DNA of 42,576 bases, from contig DYOS01000006.1 of NCBI GenBank assembly GCA_020720405.1, positions 14,794-57,369 on the forward strand, read 5' to 3'. The position numbers were made by a program, and so were the translations under genes. Positions 32,497 to 40,828 of the stretch are shown here, in pieces; positions within the stretch are counted from its first letter, which is position 1; each line of letters starts with the position of its first letter. The stretch comes from Caldithrix sp. (GTDB taxonomy: Bacteria > Calditrichota > Calditrichia > Calditrichales > Calditrichaceae). Below the pieces are notes generated by a model, which searched no databases, had not been told where the DNA came from, and saw only the letters and a program-made list of their open reading frames with translations.

Positions 32497-33940
32497 TACT
32501 GGACGCCTCACGGATAATATCCGCCTCGTTGAAGGGGAATTTTACACCTTTAATTTCCTGGTATTGTTCATGGCCTTTGCCGGCCAGCAGAATCAGATCA
32601 TTGGGCTGGGCCAGACGCACGGCCTGAAAGATGGCGGTGCGCCGGTTGGAAATAATTTTCCGCTTTTCGGGCTGACTCATCCCGGCCACGATATCGTTGA
32701 TGATGGCCTGACTGTCTTCGGTGCGCGGATTGTCGTCGGTAACGATAATCAGATCGGCATTTTCTTCAGCGATACGGCCCATCTGGGGACGTTTGCCTTT
32801 GTCGCGGTCACCGCCGCAGCCGAAAACACATATCAGCCGGCCTGAAGTAATTTCGCGCAGGGCGCCCAGGGCTTTTTCCAGGGCATCGGGTGTGTGGGCA
32901 TAGTCGATCACCGCCCGCCGTTCCCGGCCGCAGTCAAAAACTTCAAGGCGCCCGGGAATCCGCTTGACCGATTCAATGCCGGCTACCAACATTTCCGGAG
33001 CAATGTTAAGGGCCATTCCGGCGCCAAGCGCGGCTAATATATTTTCCATGTTAAAGCGGCTGATCAACCGGGTCTGTATTACCACTTCCTGCCCGCCAAG
33101 TGAGACGGTCAACTGTGTTCCGCTCTGGCTACTTGACCAATCCAGTAAACGGACGGCAGCAGATTCGGAAAATCCAAAGGTCAGCGGCTCACCGCCAATT
33201 TCTTCGATCAGACGGCGGCCGAAAGGATCATCACAGTTGATCACCGCCCGGCCATCTCCTTTTAATTGAGCAAACAGACTGCGTTTGGCCTGGAAATACG
33301 CTTCTTCAGTCTGGTGATAATCGAGATGATCCCGGGTCAGATTGGTAAAAACAGCAACATCGTACTGCAAACCGGCGACCCGTTTCAGATCCAGGGCATG
33401 TGAGGAAACCTCCATCACCACAGCTTTCAAACCGGAGTCATGCGATTCGGTCAGAATTGCCCCGAGATCGGCGGCTTCCGGCGTTGTATTCCAGGCTTCG
33501 ATTCTTTTTTTACCAGTGTCGTAAGCGATGGTGCCGATCAGACCGCTGGCTAGTCCGGCATGGTTAAGCAGTGACTGGATCAGGTATGTGGTGGTGGTTT
33601 TACCATTGGTTCCGGTTACACCAACCAGTTTCAACTTTTCAATTTTTTCGGCATGGAAACCGTATGCAGCCATGGAAAGTGCGGCCCGGGTGTCGGCGCA
33701 GACTAATTGCGGCAGGTCCAGCAGCGGCATCGTTTGATTGACGAGTGCGGCTACGGCGCCTTTCTCAGCGGCGGCTTTCAGAAACAGATGGCCATCCACT
33801 TTAAAACCGGGTATGGCCACAAACAGATCACCGGGCTTTACCTTGCGCGAGTCAAACTGCACCCCGCTGATCCTGATTTCTGCGTATTCCTTCGGCACCC
33901 GAATCGGGCTGTTTCTGAATATTTCAGTCAGTGTTTTCAT
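32489..33940 (-). CDS. murE: UDP-MurNAc-L-Ala-D-Glu:meso-DAP ligase
   Basis: 483 residues. It adds the third stem-peptide residue. P-loop VTGTNGKTTTTYL, NLTRDHLDYH and VIDYAHTPDALEKAL are conserved. The C-terminal DNPRTED contains the DNPR motif that selects meso-diaminopimelate over lysine, so the wall is predicted to be mDAP type. ATG 33940 lies one base after the ftsI stop; GTG 33949 is an alternative that would overlap ftsI. Confidence 0.96.
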   Translation of the reverse strand: MKTLTEIFRNSPIRVPKEYAEIRISGVQFDSRKVKPGDLFVAIPGFKVDGHLFLKAAAEKGAVAALVNQTMPLLDLPQLVCADTRAALSMAAYGFHAEKIEKLKLVGVTGTNGKTTTTYLIQSLLNHAGLASGLIGTIAYDTGKKRIEAWNTTPEAADLGAILTESHDSGLKAVVMEVSSHALDLKRVAGLQYDVAVFTNLTRDHLDYHQTEEAYFQAKRSLFAQLKGDGRAVINCDDPFGRRLIEEIGGEPLTFGFSESAAVRLLDWSSSQSGTQLTVSLGGQEVVIQTRLISRFNMENILAALGAGMALNIAPEMLVAGIESVKRIPGRLEVFDCGRERRAVIDYAHTPDALEKALGALREITSGRLICVFGCGGDRDKGKRPQMGRIAEENADLIIVTDDNPRTEDSQAIINDIVAGMSQPEKRKIISNRRTAIFQAVRLAQPNDLILLAGKGHEQYQEIKGVKFPFNEADIIREASSNA

Positions 33941-33941
33941 A

Positions 33942-36011
33942 TTATTCACAGGTAAGAATCAGTTTTTGTTTTTTCTGCAGCCGCCGGCCGGCCGGAATGC
34001 TTTGCAGGCGCACCAGCCCGGTGCCCTTCAGTTCAACATCGGTCAATTGAAAATTGACCCGGGACAAAGCTTCGCGTACCGATAAACCGGTCAGGATGGG
34101 CATTACCGCTGCCGCCGGTGCCGGTTGACCAAGCTCAAGAACCAGCTTCTTCGGGTTCTGATCAACGGCAACCACCGTTTCCCCTGCTCCGGAAAATTTC
34201 CAGCTGACATCACGGTCATCCATAAAGCGTTCAACTTCATCCTTCGACCAGCCGTTAAAATCGGCAATATCATTATTTTTAGGTACAATCAGACCGGCTT
34301 TTTTTAACTCTTTAATCGGTTTTTCCACGCTGTTTGGTTTCAGGTGAATAATGCCGCTGATAATATCACTGAAGACCGGGCCGGCCACATCCCCGCCATA
34401 ATAACCATTGCGCGGCTCGTTGATAAAAACGGCGCAGACAAAACGCGGTTTATCATAGGGTGCAAAACCGATAAAGGATGAAAAATAAGCGCCCTTGCGG
34501 TAGCTACCGTTTTGAATATCAAATTTCTGGGCCGTACCGGTTTTCCCGCCGACTTCAAAGTCCGGCACTTTAGCCCGGGTTCCGGTGCCCTCATCGACCA
34601 CCTGTTTCAGAAAGCCGCGCAGGATATCGCTCACTTCCGTAGATATCACCGCCCGTTTTTCCTGCTGTTTATTCTGCAGCTTCATATAACCATTCATATC
34701 GCTGATCCGTGAAATTGCATAGGGTTTATACAGGTATCCACCATTGACTACTGCTGAATAGGCCGCAGCCATCTGCAGAGCGGTTACTCCAATTTCCTGT
34801 CCAATGGCAATGGAAGCCTTGCTCAAACCAGACCATTTTTCAGGCCGGTTAAGCGAGCCGGGTATTTCGCCAATCAGACCGGCATCCGTTTCGGAACCAA
34901 AACCAAAATCCCGCAAATAGCGGAAGAAAAGTCCGGCATCAAGTTTTTCAGACAATTTGATCATACCGATATTGGATGATTTGGCAACAACCTTATCCAT
35001 GCTTAGCCAGCCCAGCGGTTTTGTATCATGAAAGGTGTGGCGGTGAATGCGGTACTTGCCATTTTCACAGAAAACCGCATCCTGCGGCTTTTTCAGGTTT
35101 TCCTGAAGCAAAACCGCCGCGGTAAAAATTTTAAAAGTGGAACCGGGTTCGTACTGATCGGTGACCACCCGGTTGCGTTTGGCTTCCATGCTAAAATCCT
35201 TCTGCCGGTTGGGATTGAAACCCGGTATGGATGTCATGGCCAGTATTTCTCCGGTATTCGGATCGAGCACAACGGCCATGCCATCGGCGGCATTGGCCTT
35301 TTTTACACCGGCGCGCAGTGCGGTTTCAGTCACTGTTTGAATATCCTTGTCAATCGTCAGATACAAGTTGTCGCCGTCTTTCGCTTTCTGCATCGGGTAG
35401 TCGGCGTTGTAAAACGATTCGTCGCGCGGCCCGTTGTGCAGCATCAGCGCCTGCCCATCCTGCCCGGCCAGCAGAGAATCATTCTGTTTTTCCAGTCCGC
35501 CCAGACCGTGATCATCCGGGTCGGTAAAACCGATAAGCTGGGAGGCGAAATCACCATAGGGGTAATAGCGGCGGAAACTTTTTTCCTTGCGGAAAACGCC
35601 CGGAAATTCTTTCTCCAGCCGGGTTGTATTCTCCTCGGAAACACGGCGCGCCAGGTAGATAAATCCCTTGCCGGTTTTCAATTTTTTTAGGTACTCCGCC
35701 TGGCCACCGCCCACGATTCCGGCAAAGCGTCCGGCCATTTTCTCTTTATTTTTAACCCGCCGGGCATCTACCCCGATATCGTAGAGGATCAGACTGCTGG
35801 CCAGCACCTCACCGTTGCGGTCGTAGATAAATCCGCGCCGGGCTTCCAGTTTGTAATCTTCGTAATACTGGTTTTCCGCCACCTGCGCATAATAACCATG
35901 ATGCCAGAGTTGAATCCTGGCCAGATTCACCTCCAGCGCCACAAAAAACAGAAAAATACCACCGACAACCAGGTACAGTCTGGTTGTATTCATTGGTTCG
36001 GATCGGGCCAA
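33942..36011 (-). CDS. ftsI: Septal transpeptidase FtsI (PBP3) with C-terminal PASTA domain
   Basis: About 689 residues. One N-terminal membrane segment (about 12-28) is followed by the pedestal domain (ARRGFIYDRNGEVLASS) and the transpeptidase domain with SxxK in EPGSTFKIFTA (Ser near 290), SxN in AKSSNIGMI and KTG in VGGKTGTAQK. The last ~50 residues (ILTGLSVREALSRVNF through QSIPAGRRLQKKQKLIL) match a PASTA repeat, with a possible degenerate one before it. It crosslinks septal wall with FtsW. The TTG 36011 start has AGGAG 10 bp upstream and lies 2 bp after ftsL; ATG 35993 is an alternative without a clear RBS. Confidence 0.95.
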   Translation of the reverse strand: MARSEPMNTTRLYLVVGGIFLFFVALEVNLARIQLWHHGYYAQVAENQYYEDYKLEARRGFIYDRNGEVLASSLILYDIGVDARRVKNKEKMAGRFAGIVGGGQAEYLKKLKTGKGFIYLARRVSEENTTRLEKEFPGVFRKEKSFRRYYPYGDFASQLIGFTDPDDHGLGGLEKQNDSLLAGQDGQALMLHNGPRDESFYNADYPMQKAKDGDNLYLTIDKDIQTVTETALRAGVKKANAADGMAVVLDPNTGEILAMTSIPGFNPNRQKDFSMEAKRNRVVTDQYEPGSTFKIFTAAVLLQENLKKPQDAVFCENGKYRIHRHTFHDTKPLGWLSMDKVVAKSSNIGMIKLSEKLDAGLFFRYLRDFGFGSETDAGLIGEIPGSLNRPEKWSGLSKASIAIGQEIGVTALQMAAAYSAVVNGGYLYKPYAISRISDMNGYMKLQNKQQEKRAVISTEVSDILRGFLKQVVDEGTGTRAKVPDFEVGGKTGTAQKFDIQNGSYRKGAYFSSFIGFAPYDKPRFVCAVFINEPRNGYYGGDVAGPVFSDIISGIIHLKPNSVEKPIKELKKAGLIVPKNNDIADFNGWSKDEVERFMDDRDVSWKFSGAGETVVAVDQNPKKLVLELGQPAPAAAVMPILTGLSVREALSRVNFQLTDVELKGTGLVRLQSIPAGRRLQKKQKLILTCE

Positions 36012-36013
36012 GG

Positions 36014-36388
36014 CTATCGTACTCCTGCTATTTCAAGCCGTTCACGCCGTCTTTCCATAATTTCACTTTGACGGTAGGTTTTCGACTCCGGACTATTTTC
36101 AAACTGCATAACCAGAGGTTGCTCATTATTCGGAACCATGTGCAGTTGTTCACCGGCAAGGCGGGTAATCCGGTCGATATTGGCCAGCCGGTTGACCGCG
36201 GCCTGCCGGCTCTCGGCCTTACTTTTTAAATCATTCACCTTTTGCTCCAGCTTAGGGATATCGCTGAGCAGCAGATCTATTTTAAAAATCATATACTGGC
36301 GGGAAGCCAGAGCCAGTACAATACCGATCAGAATCAAGGCGCTGAGCACCTTTGGCAAAACCTGCCCTGTTTTTGTTGTTTTCTTCAT
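36014..36388 (-). CDS. ftsL: FtsL-like divisome protein
   Basis: 124 residues: a basic N-terminus, one membrane segment (about 13-28), then a periplasmic coiled coil (IDLLLSDIPKLEQKVNDLKS onward) and the IDRITRLAGEQLHMVP stretch typical of FtsL/septum formation initiators. Sequence identity in this family is low, so the call rests largely on topology plus its position between rsmH and ftsI. It overlaps rsmH as ATGA (4 bp). A Glu/Arg-rich tail of about 30 residues follows the conserved part. Confidence 0.88.
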   Translation of the reverse strand: MKKTTKTGQVLPKVLSALILIGIVLALASRQYMIFKIDLLLSDIPKLEQKVNDLKSKAESRQAAVNRLANIDRITRLAGEQLHMVPNNEQPLVMQFENSPESKTYRQSEIMERRRERLEIAGVR

Positions 36389-37326
36389 AATTTTTCTACT
36401 ACCCTCATAATGGCGCTTCTGGCCCGGGCGTTCCGGGCTGTTTCCCCGGCATCCGGTTTGATCGGATACGGTTTAATTACCTTGATTTCGGGCTGTCGGC
36501 CGCAGACGCAGACCGGCAACTCCGGCGGACAGGTGCAGGGATTTAACCTCTGCTGAAAAAAGGTCTTAACACGGCGATCCTCCAGCGAGTGGTACGAAAT
36601 TACGACCAGCCGTCCACCAGGCCGCAGAACTCTGAACGATTCAACCAAAGCCCGGTCCAGAATATCGAGCTCTTCATTTACGGCAATACGTAAGGCCTGA
36701 AAGATCCGGGCCAGGGTTTTAACCATAAACTTCGGATGGGCAAAGGGGCGGATAATTTCTTTAAGTTCACCGGTTGTCCGCACCGCTTTCTGGCTGCGTT
36801 TCTGCACCAGTGCCCGGGCAATTGCCCCGGAACGACGCTCCTCTCCATATTCATAGAAAATCCTGCTCAATTCTTCCCCGCTCCACTCATTGACAATTTT
36901 TTCGGCAGTCAGTAGTTGCCGATCATCCATACGCATATCCAGCGGCGCTTCCTGACTATATGAAAAACCGCGTCCGGCCGAGTCGATCTGATGCGATGAA
37001 ACACCCAGATCGAGCAAAATTCCATCGGCCTGTTCCCTGCCGTTTTCCTGCAAAGCCTGCTGCATCTCACTAAACACACCGTCGAATAGCCGGAAATTGG
37101 CAAACCCGGCCAGGCGATCCATACTGTGTTTTCTGGCCTGTGGGTCGCGGTCAATTCCTATCAATAAGCCCTGCCCGGCAAGCCGGGAAAGGATATGCCA
37201 GGCATGTCCCCCGCCACCCAATGTGCCATCGATGTAAACACCATCCGGGCGGGTGATCAGGTTTACGCAAACCGCCTCAGCCAGAACCGGAATATGGTAA
37301 CTGTCCGCCGGCTTTGGATTATTCAT
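36385..37326 (-). CDS. rsmH: 16S rRNA (cytosine-1402-N4)-methyltransferase
   Basis: 313 residues. It methylates N4 of C1402 in the ribosomal P site. SAM-binding YIDGTLGGGGHAWHIL, GIDRDPQA, GILLDLGVSSHQIDSAGRGFSY, LRIAVNEELDIL and VVISYHSLEDRRVKTFF are diagnostic. Four C-terminal Cys in CTCPPELPVCVC are seen in many family members. ATG 37326 overlaps the mraZ stop by 8 bp; the TTG just before it is less likely. Confidence 0.97.
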   Translation of the reverse strand: MNNPKPADSYHIPVLAEAVCVNLITRPDGVYIDGTLGGGGHAWHILSRLAGQGLLIGIDRDPQARKHSMDRLAGFANFRLFDGVFSEMQQALQENGREQADGILLDLGVSSHQIDSAGRGFSYSQEAPLDMRMDDRQLLTAEKIVNEWSGEELSRIFYEYGEERRSGAIARALVQKRSQKAVRTTGELKEIIRPFAHPKFMVKTLARIFQALRIAVNEELDILDRALVESFRVLRPGGRLVVISYHSLEDRRVKTFFQQRLNPCTCPPELPVCVCGRQPEIKVIKPYPIKPDAGETARNARARSAIMRVVEKL

Positions 37327-37789
37327 CAAAGAACATGTCTTTAAAACTGATTTCCTGAGCCAGATCGGAAAGGGTCATGTTCATATTATTCATATACTCC
37401 TGGTAGACCTGTGGATTCCAGATTTCCAGCTTGGTCAATGAACCGACGATCAGCATATCCTTTTCAATCTTGGCCATTTTCAGGGTTTCCGGCATAATCA
37501 GCACACGTCCCTGATTATCCATAACAGCGTGCTGGGCCGGACCCACAAATAAACGGATAAAATCACGCGTTTTCGGGTCGAACGGATCGAGCATTTTGAC
37601 CTTTTTCATCAGCCGCTGCCATTCGTTCAGCGGATAGGCGTAGAGATTGATTCCTTCAAATCCACGGGTAAAGACGATGGTGCTCTCTGCATCGGGAGTG
37701 ATGATCTTGCGGATAAAAGAGGGGATGTTGACCCGGTTTTTCGGATCCAGTGTACAACTGAATTCACCGGCGAAATCTGTTATAGCCAT
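37319..37789 (-). CDS. mraZ: Transcriptional regulator MraZ
   Basis: 156 residues with two SpoVT/AbrB-like halves. The first starts FAGEFSCTLDPKNRVNIPSFIRK. The second has AVMDNQGRVLIMPETLKMAKIEKDMLIVGSLTKLEIWNP, carrying the DxxGRVxIP-type motif. MraZ represses the dcw promoter in E. coli by binding repeats upstream of itself and sits on the nucleoid. It is the first gene of the minus-strand cluster. ATG 37789 has only a weak RBS. Candidate binding repeats lie upstream. Confidence 0.96.
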   Translation of the reverse strand: MAITDFAGEFSCTLDPKNRVNIPSFIRKIITPDAESTIVFTRGFEGINLYAYPLNEWQRLMKKVKMLDPFDPKTRDFIRLFVGPAQHAVMDNQGRVLIMPETLKMAKIEKDMLIVGSLTKLEIWNPQVYQEYMNNMNMTLSDLAQEISFKDMFFDE

Positions 37790-37801
37790 ACTATCTCAGG
37801 G

Positions 37802-37844
37802 ATTTCACACCATTTTTAGTAATTTTCAGGATAATTTCACCACA
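37802..37844 (-). promoter_or_regulatory. Candidate MraZ operator repeats
   Basis: On the minus strand TGTGGTGAAAT (37844-37834) and TGGTGTGAAAT (37812-37802) form two direct repeats exactly 32 bp apart, about three helical turns, in the mraZ leader. MraZ proteins bind short G-rich direct repeats (TGGG- or GTGG-like) at this place in other bacteria. Assignment by position and similarity only. Confidence 0.45.
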
Positions 37845-37873
37845 ATGATAAGCGATATTCTCGGGGAATGCAA
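37845..37873 (-). promoter_or_regulatory. Candidate promoter of the dcw cluster
   Basis: On the minus strand TTGCAT (37873-37868) and TATCAT (37850-37845) are 17 bp apart. The -10 matches consensus at 5/6 and the -35 at 3/6. The first candidate MraZ repeat abuts the -10, so a bound repressor would cover the start site. Confidence 0.45.
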
Positions 37874-38202
37874 GGTATTCTTAAGGAAATTCTCAACCTT
37901 TTTGATGAATATTTTTTACTCATTAATATCAGCTCCGGGCCTGTCATAACAAGCCTGGGCAGGATTTCAGCTTCATTTTCTTTTGATAAGCGGATCAAAG
38001 TTTTTTACGGAAAAAAGGGAGGCTGAGAGAAAAGAAAATAAATATGACCGAAAAAGCCAATTCCAGCCGGATAATAAAAAAATAACAGCCCAAAATCTTA
38101 TCCTGAGTTAAATCAGGTCTTTTTAAAAACAAGGTTCCGAAATTTGACTTTCATACTTATCTTTACCCTCTTAAAACCAAGTTCTACTCTGGCCAGTCAC
38201 AC

Positions 38203-39651
38203 ATGCTGTTCAATTCAATAGATTTTGCCATTTTTTTGCCGGTCGTATTTTTTATTTACTGGTTTCTCCTGCACAAGCAGCATAACTGGCAGAATCTTTT
38301 TATGGTCGCTGCCAGCTATGTTTTTTACGGCTGGTGGGACTGGCGCTTTTTATCTCTGATTCTGTTCAGTACACTGATCGATTACCTCTGCGGGCGTGGC
38401 TTAGCCAGTGAAGAAAATCCGCTCAGAAGAAAACTATATCTGCTGGCCAGTATTGTCATAAACCTCGGGTTTCTGGGATTTTTCAAATATTATAACTTCT
38501 TCCTGGATAATTTCCGGACGGCATTTACGTTTTTCGGTCAGGACATTTCCCTGCGCGGTCTGAATATTATTCTTCCGGTGGGAATTAGTTTTTACACCTT
38601 TCAGACGCTGAGCTATACGATAGATGTCTACCGCCGGAAACTCGAACCAACCAGCGATTTTATAGCATTTGCCGCTTATGTCAGTTTTTTCCCGCAACTG
38701 GTGGCCGGGCCGATTGAGAGAGCAACCAATCTCCTGCCGCAGTTTTATCACAACCGCATATTTGATTATAATCAGGCCGTCGATGGCATGCGGCAGATCT
38801 TATGGGGTCTTTTTAAAAAAATTGTTATCGCTGATAATTGTGCCCGCTATGCCAATCTGATTTTTAATAACTCCGGTGATTATGGCGGAAGTACGCTGTT
38901 GCTCGGTGTTCTGTTTTTCACCTTTCAGATATACGGAGATTTTTCAGGTTATTCGGATATTGCTATCGGGACATCCCGGCTATTCGGTTTCAACCTGATG
39001 CGCAATTTCGCCTTTCCCTATTTTTCCCGGGATATCGCCGAATTCTGGCGGCGCTGGCACATTTCTCTTTCCACCTGGTTCCGCGATTACCTGTATATTC
39101 CGCTGGGCGGCAGCCGGAACGGCAAAGCTGCCGGCATCCGTAATACTTTTATAATCTTTGCGATCAGTGGTTTTTGGCACGGGGCAAACTGGACCTTTAT
39201 CGTCTGGGGTCTTCTAAATGCCTTGTACTTTTTGCCGCTGCTTTTACTAAACCGCAACCGCCAAAACCTGGACACGATCGCAGCCGGGAAATTATGGCCC
39301 TCGCTCAGAGAGTTTGGCAACATGGCGCTGACCTTTGGTCTGACCGTTTTTGCCTGGATTTTTTTCCGGGCGGCAAATTTAACCCAGGCCGGTCAGATCA
39401 TCTCGGAAATATTTTCAGCCTCGTTCTTTACAGCCCCTGCTCTGCTCAGCGATGGGAAAGTGCTGATCACTATTATCCTGGTTATCGCTTTTGTGATTAT
39501 GGAATGGCTGGGCCGGGAAGAGGAATACGCCATGGCCCGGATCGGCTTCGGCTGGCCGCGTTACCGGCGTTGGGCTATGTATTATGCCGTGATTCTGGTT
39601 TCCCTGTATTTTGCGGGAGAGCCGCAGCAATTTATTTACTTTCAGTTTTAA
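38203..39651 (+). CDS. MBOAT-family O-acyltransferase (AlgI/PatA/DltB-like)
   Basis: 482 residues with ten or more membrane segments. These enzymes move acyl groups, usually acetyl, across the inner membrane toward extracellular polymers such as alginate, peptidoglycan or teichoic acid. Family hallmarks are YVFYGWWDWRF, LPVGISFYTFQTLSYTIDVYR, FPQLVAGPIERA, GYSDIAIGTSRLFGF, FWRRWHISLSTWFRDYLYIPLGGSRNG and the catalytic His in FWHGANWTFIVWG (His near 326). ATG 38203 lacks a clear RBS. The next gene, an SGNH-hydrolase-like protein, begins 5 bp later, the usual two-gene arrangement for extracytoplasmic O-acylation. Confidence 0.94.
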   Translation: MLFNSIDFAIFLPVVFFIYWFLLHKQHNWQNLFMVAASYVFYGWWDWRFLSLILFSTLIDYLCGRGLASEENPLRRKLYLLASIVINLGFLGFFKYYNFFLDNFRTAFTFFGQDISLRGLNIILPVGISFYTFQTLSYTIDVYRRKLEPTSDFIAFAAYVSFFPQLVAGPIERATNLLPQFYHNRIFDYNQAVDGMRQILWGLFKKIVIADNCARYANLIFNNSGDYGGSTLLLGVLFFTFQIYGDFSGYSDIAIGTSRLFGFNLMRNFAFPYFSRDIAEFWRRWHISLSTWFRDYLYIPLGGSRNGKAAGIRNTFIIFAISGFWHGANWTFIVWGLLNALYFLPLLLLNRNRQNLDTIAAGKLWPSLREFGNMALTFGLTVFAWIFFRAANLTQAGQIISEIFSASFFTAPALLSDGKVLITIILVIAFVIMEWLGREEEYAMARIGFGWPRYRRWAMYYAVILVSLYFAGEPQQFIYFQF

Positions 39652-39656
39652 AAAAT

Positions 39657-40589
39657 ATGAACCGTTTTATTATTAAAATTCTGGCCTTCTGTGCCCTGCT
39701 TCTGCTCTATTTCGGGATCACCGGAACGGTCAATCTGCTGATCATCCGTTTTTCCAACCTACCGATTGGTGAAACGCATATTCTGATTATGGGCGATTCT
39801 CATCCCGAAAAGGCATTTGATCCGGCTCTGCTGCGGTCAGCCTCCAATCTGGCACAGTCTACAGAGCCATTCCCGGTGACCTATTGGAAACTGCGCCGGG
39901 TGCTGGAAGAAAGACAGGTCGATACGGTTTTTATCGGTTTTGCCCAACATAACCTGACGGTCTATCAGGATACAAAATTTATGGACCAGAAAACCGCTCC
40001 GGAGATGTTCCGGCGCATTTATCCGATTGCCCGTTTTGATAAAATGCCATTTCTGCAAGTGGATTACCAAACTTTTTTCACGGTCTGGTTACGGCATATG
40101 GCTATTATCCCGCGAAGCGATCATTTCAATTACCTGCCAGAATACAGTAATAGTAAGTTAAGCAATGTGGGAGATTATAAAATTGCCGCTGACCGTCATT
40201 TCACCAATAACGCTCAGCCGGTGGAATTTTCGGTGACGGCTATGACCTGTCTGGATTCGATTATTTCACTGTGCCGGGAGAAACAGGTTGAACCCGTACT
40301 GGTCGCCTGCCCGGTGCATCCACTCTATTTTGAACAGATTCCGGAATATATTCAAAGCCGCTATGAGGCAGAAAAACTACGCTACAGGCAGATCGGCGTT
40401 ACGGTTATTGACCTGACCTGCCTTGTTCTGCCCGATTCCTGCTATTTAAACGCTGATCACCTGAATCAAACCGGGGCTGAGAAATTTTCACGGGAACTTT
40501 TATTTTACCTGCAGCCGGAGAATCAAGGCCAATCTGAATATTCCACAGCGCGCCAGGTCAGCTTACCGGGTTTAGCCAAAACCTGGTAA
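39657..40589 (+). CDS. SGNH-hydrolase-like partner of the MBOAT acyltransferase
   Basis: 310 residues. A single N-terminal membrane anchor or signal segment (about 5-30) precedes an extracytoplasmic domain with a block-I motif ILIMGDSHPEKAFDP (Ser near 48) and a C-terminal NADHLNQTGAEKF that supplies the Asp and His of a Ser-Asp-His triad. This layout resembles AlgJ/AlgX, PatB and DltD-like proteins that finish acyl transfer to a polymer after the MBOAT step. ATG 39657 begins just after the MBOAT stop; the open frame continuing upstream inside the MBOAT gene is a shadow. The acceptor polymer is not known. Confidence 0.82.
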   Translation: MNRFIIKILAFCALLLLYFGITGTVNLLIIRFSNLPIGETHILIMGDSHPEKAFDPALLRSASNLAQSTEPFPVTYWKLRRVLEERQVDTVFIGFAQHNLTVYQDTKFMDQKTAPEMFRRIYPIARFDKMPFLQVDYQTFFTVWLRHMAIIPRSDHFNYLPEYSNSKLSNVGDYKIAADRHFTNNAQPVEFSVTAMTCLDSIISLCREKQVEPVLVACPVHPLYFEQIPEYIQSRYEAEKLRYRQIGVTVIDLTCLVLPDSCYLNADHLNQTGAEKFSRELLFYLQPENQGQSEYSTARQVSLPGLAKTW

Positions 40590-40828
40590 GCTGGCTGGCA
40601 GATTCCGGATATTCCTATAAACTTTGCTACATAACTTAATCTGATTATTTCTAACCTGATTAATTCATAAATTTGGGCTAAAGCCCCGGAATATTGTTTT
40701 CTCTTAAACCCCTGTCCCGCAGGTGCGGGATGGGGCTATTTCGAACTCCTTGATTTTTATGGACTTTAGTCCACGAAAATATTTTTATGGATAATTTGCG
40801 CTAAAAAGAACCGCATTTCAGGCACTAA
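40590..40828. repeat. Intergenic palindrome cluster
   Basis: 239 bp between convergent genes. It holds a perfect GGGCT-AA-AGCCC palindrome (40675-40686), a CCCGC-AGGT-GCGGG hairpin flanked by CCCC and GGGG (about 40711-40735) and a perfect GGACT-TT-AGTCC palindrome (40761-40772). The middle hairpin resembles the arms of the elements at 12.5 and 13.8 kb. None has a good T-tract for a standard terminator, though they may stop transcription from both sides. Confidence 0.6.

Larger units (their letters stand above)
37790..38202. other. Divergent intergenic region between mraZ and MBOAT gene
   Basis: 413 bp. The mraZ-proximal part holds a candidate promoter and repeats (37802-37873). The MBOAT-proximal part is A-rich, with a weak hairpin plus T-run (38102-38124, CCTGA/TCAGG) that could be a leader attenuator or chance. 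I see no gene. Confidence 0.5.

Noticed and set aside
39174-39656. 161-codon open extension upstream of the SGNH-like gene
   Set aside because: It runs through the MBOAT coding region in another frame, shows no family similarity and precedes the real start with its signal/anchor sequence.
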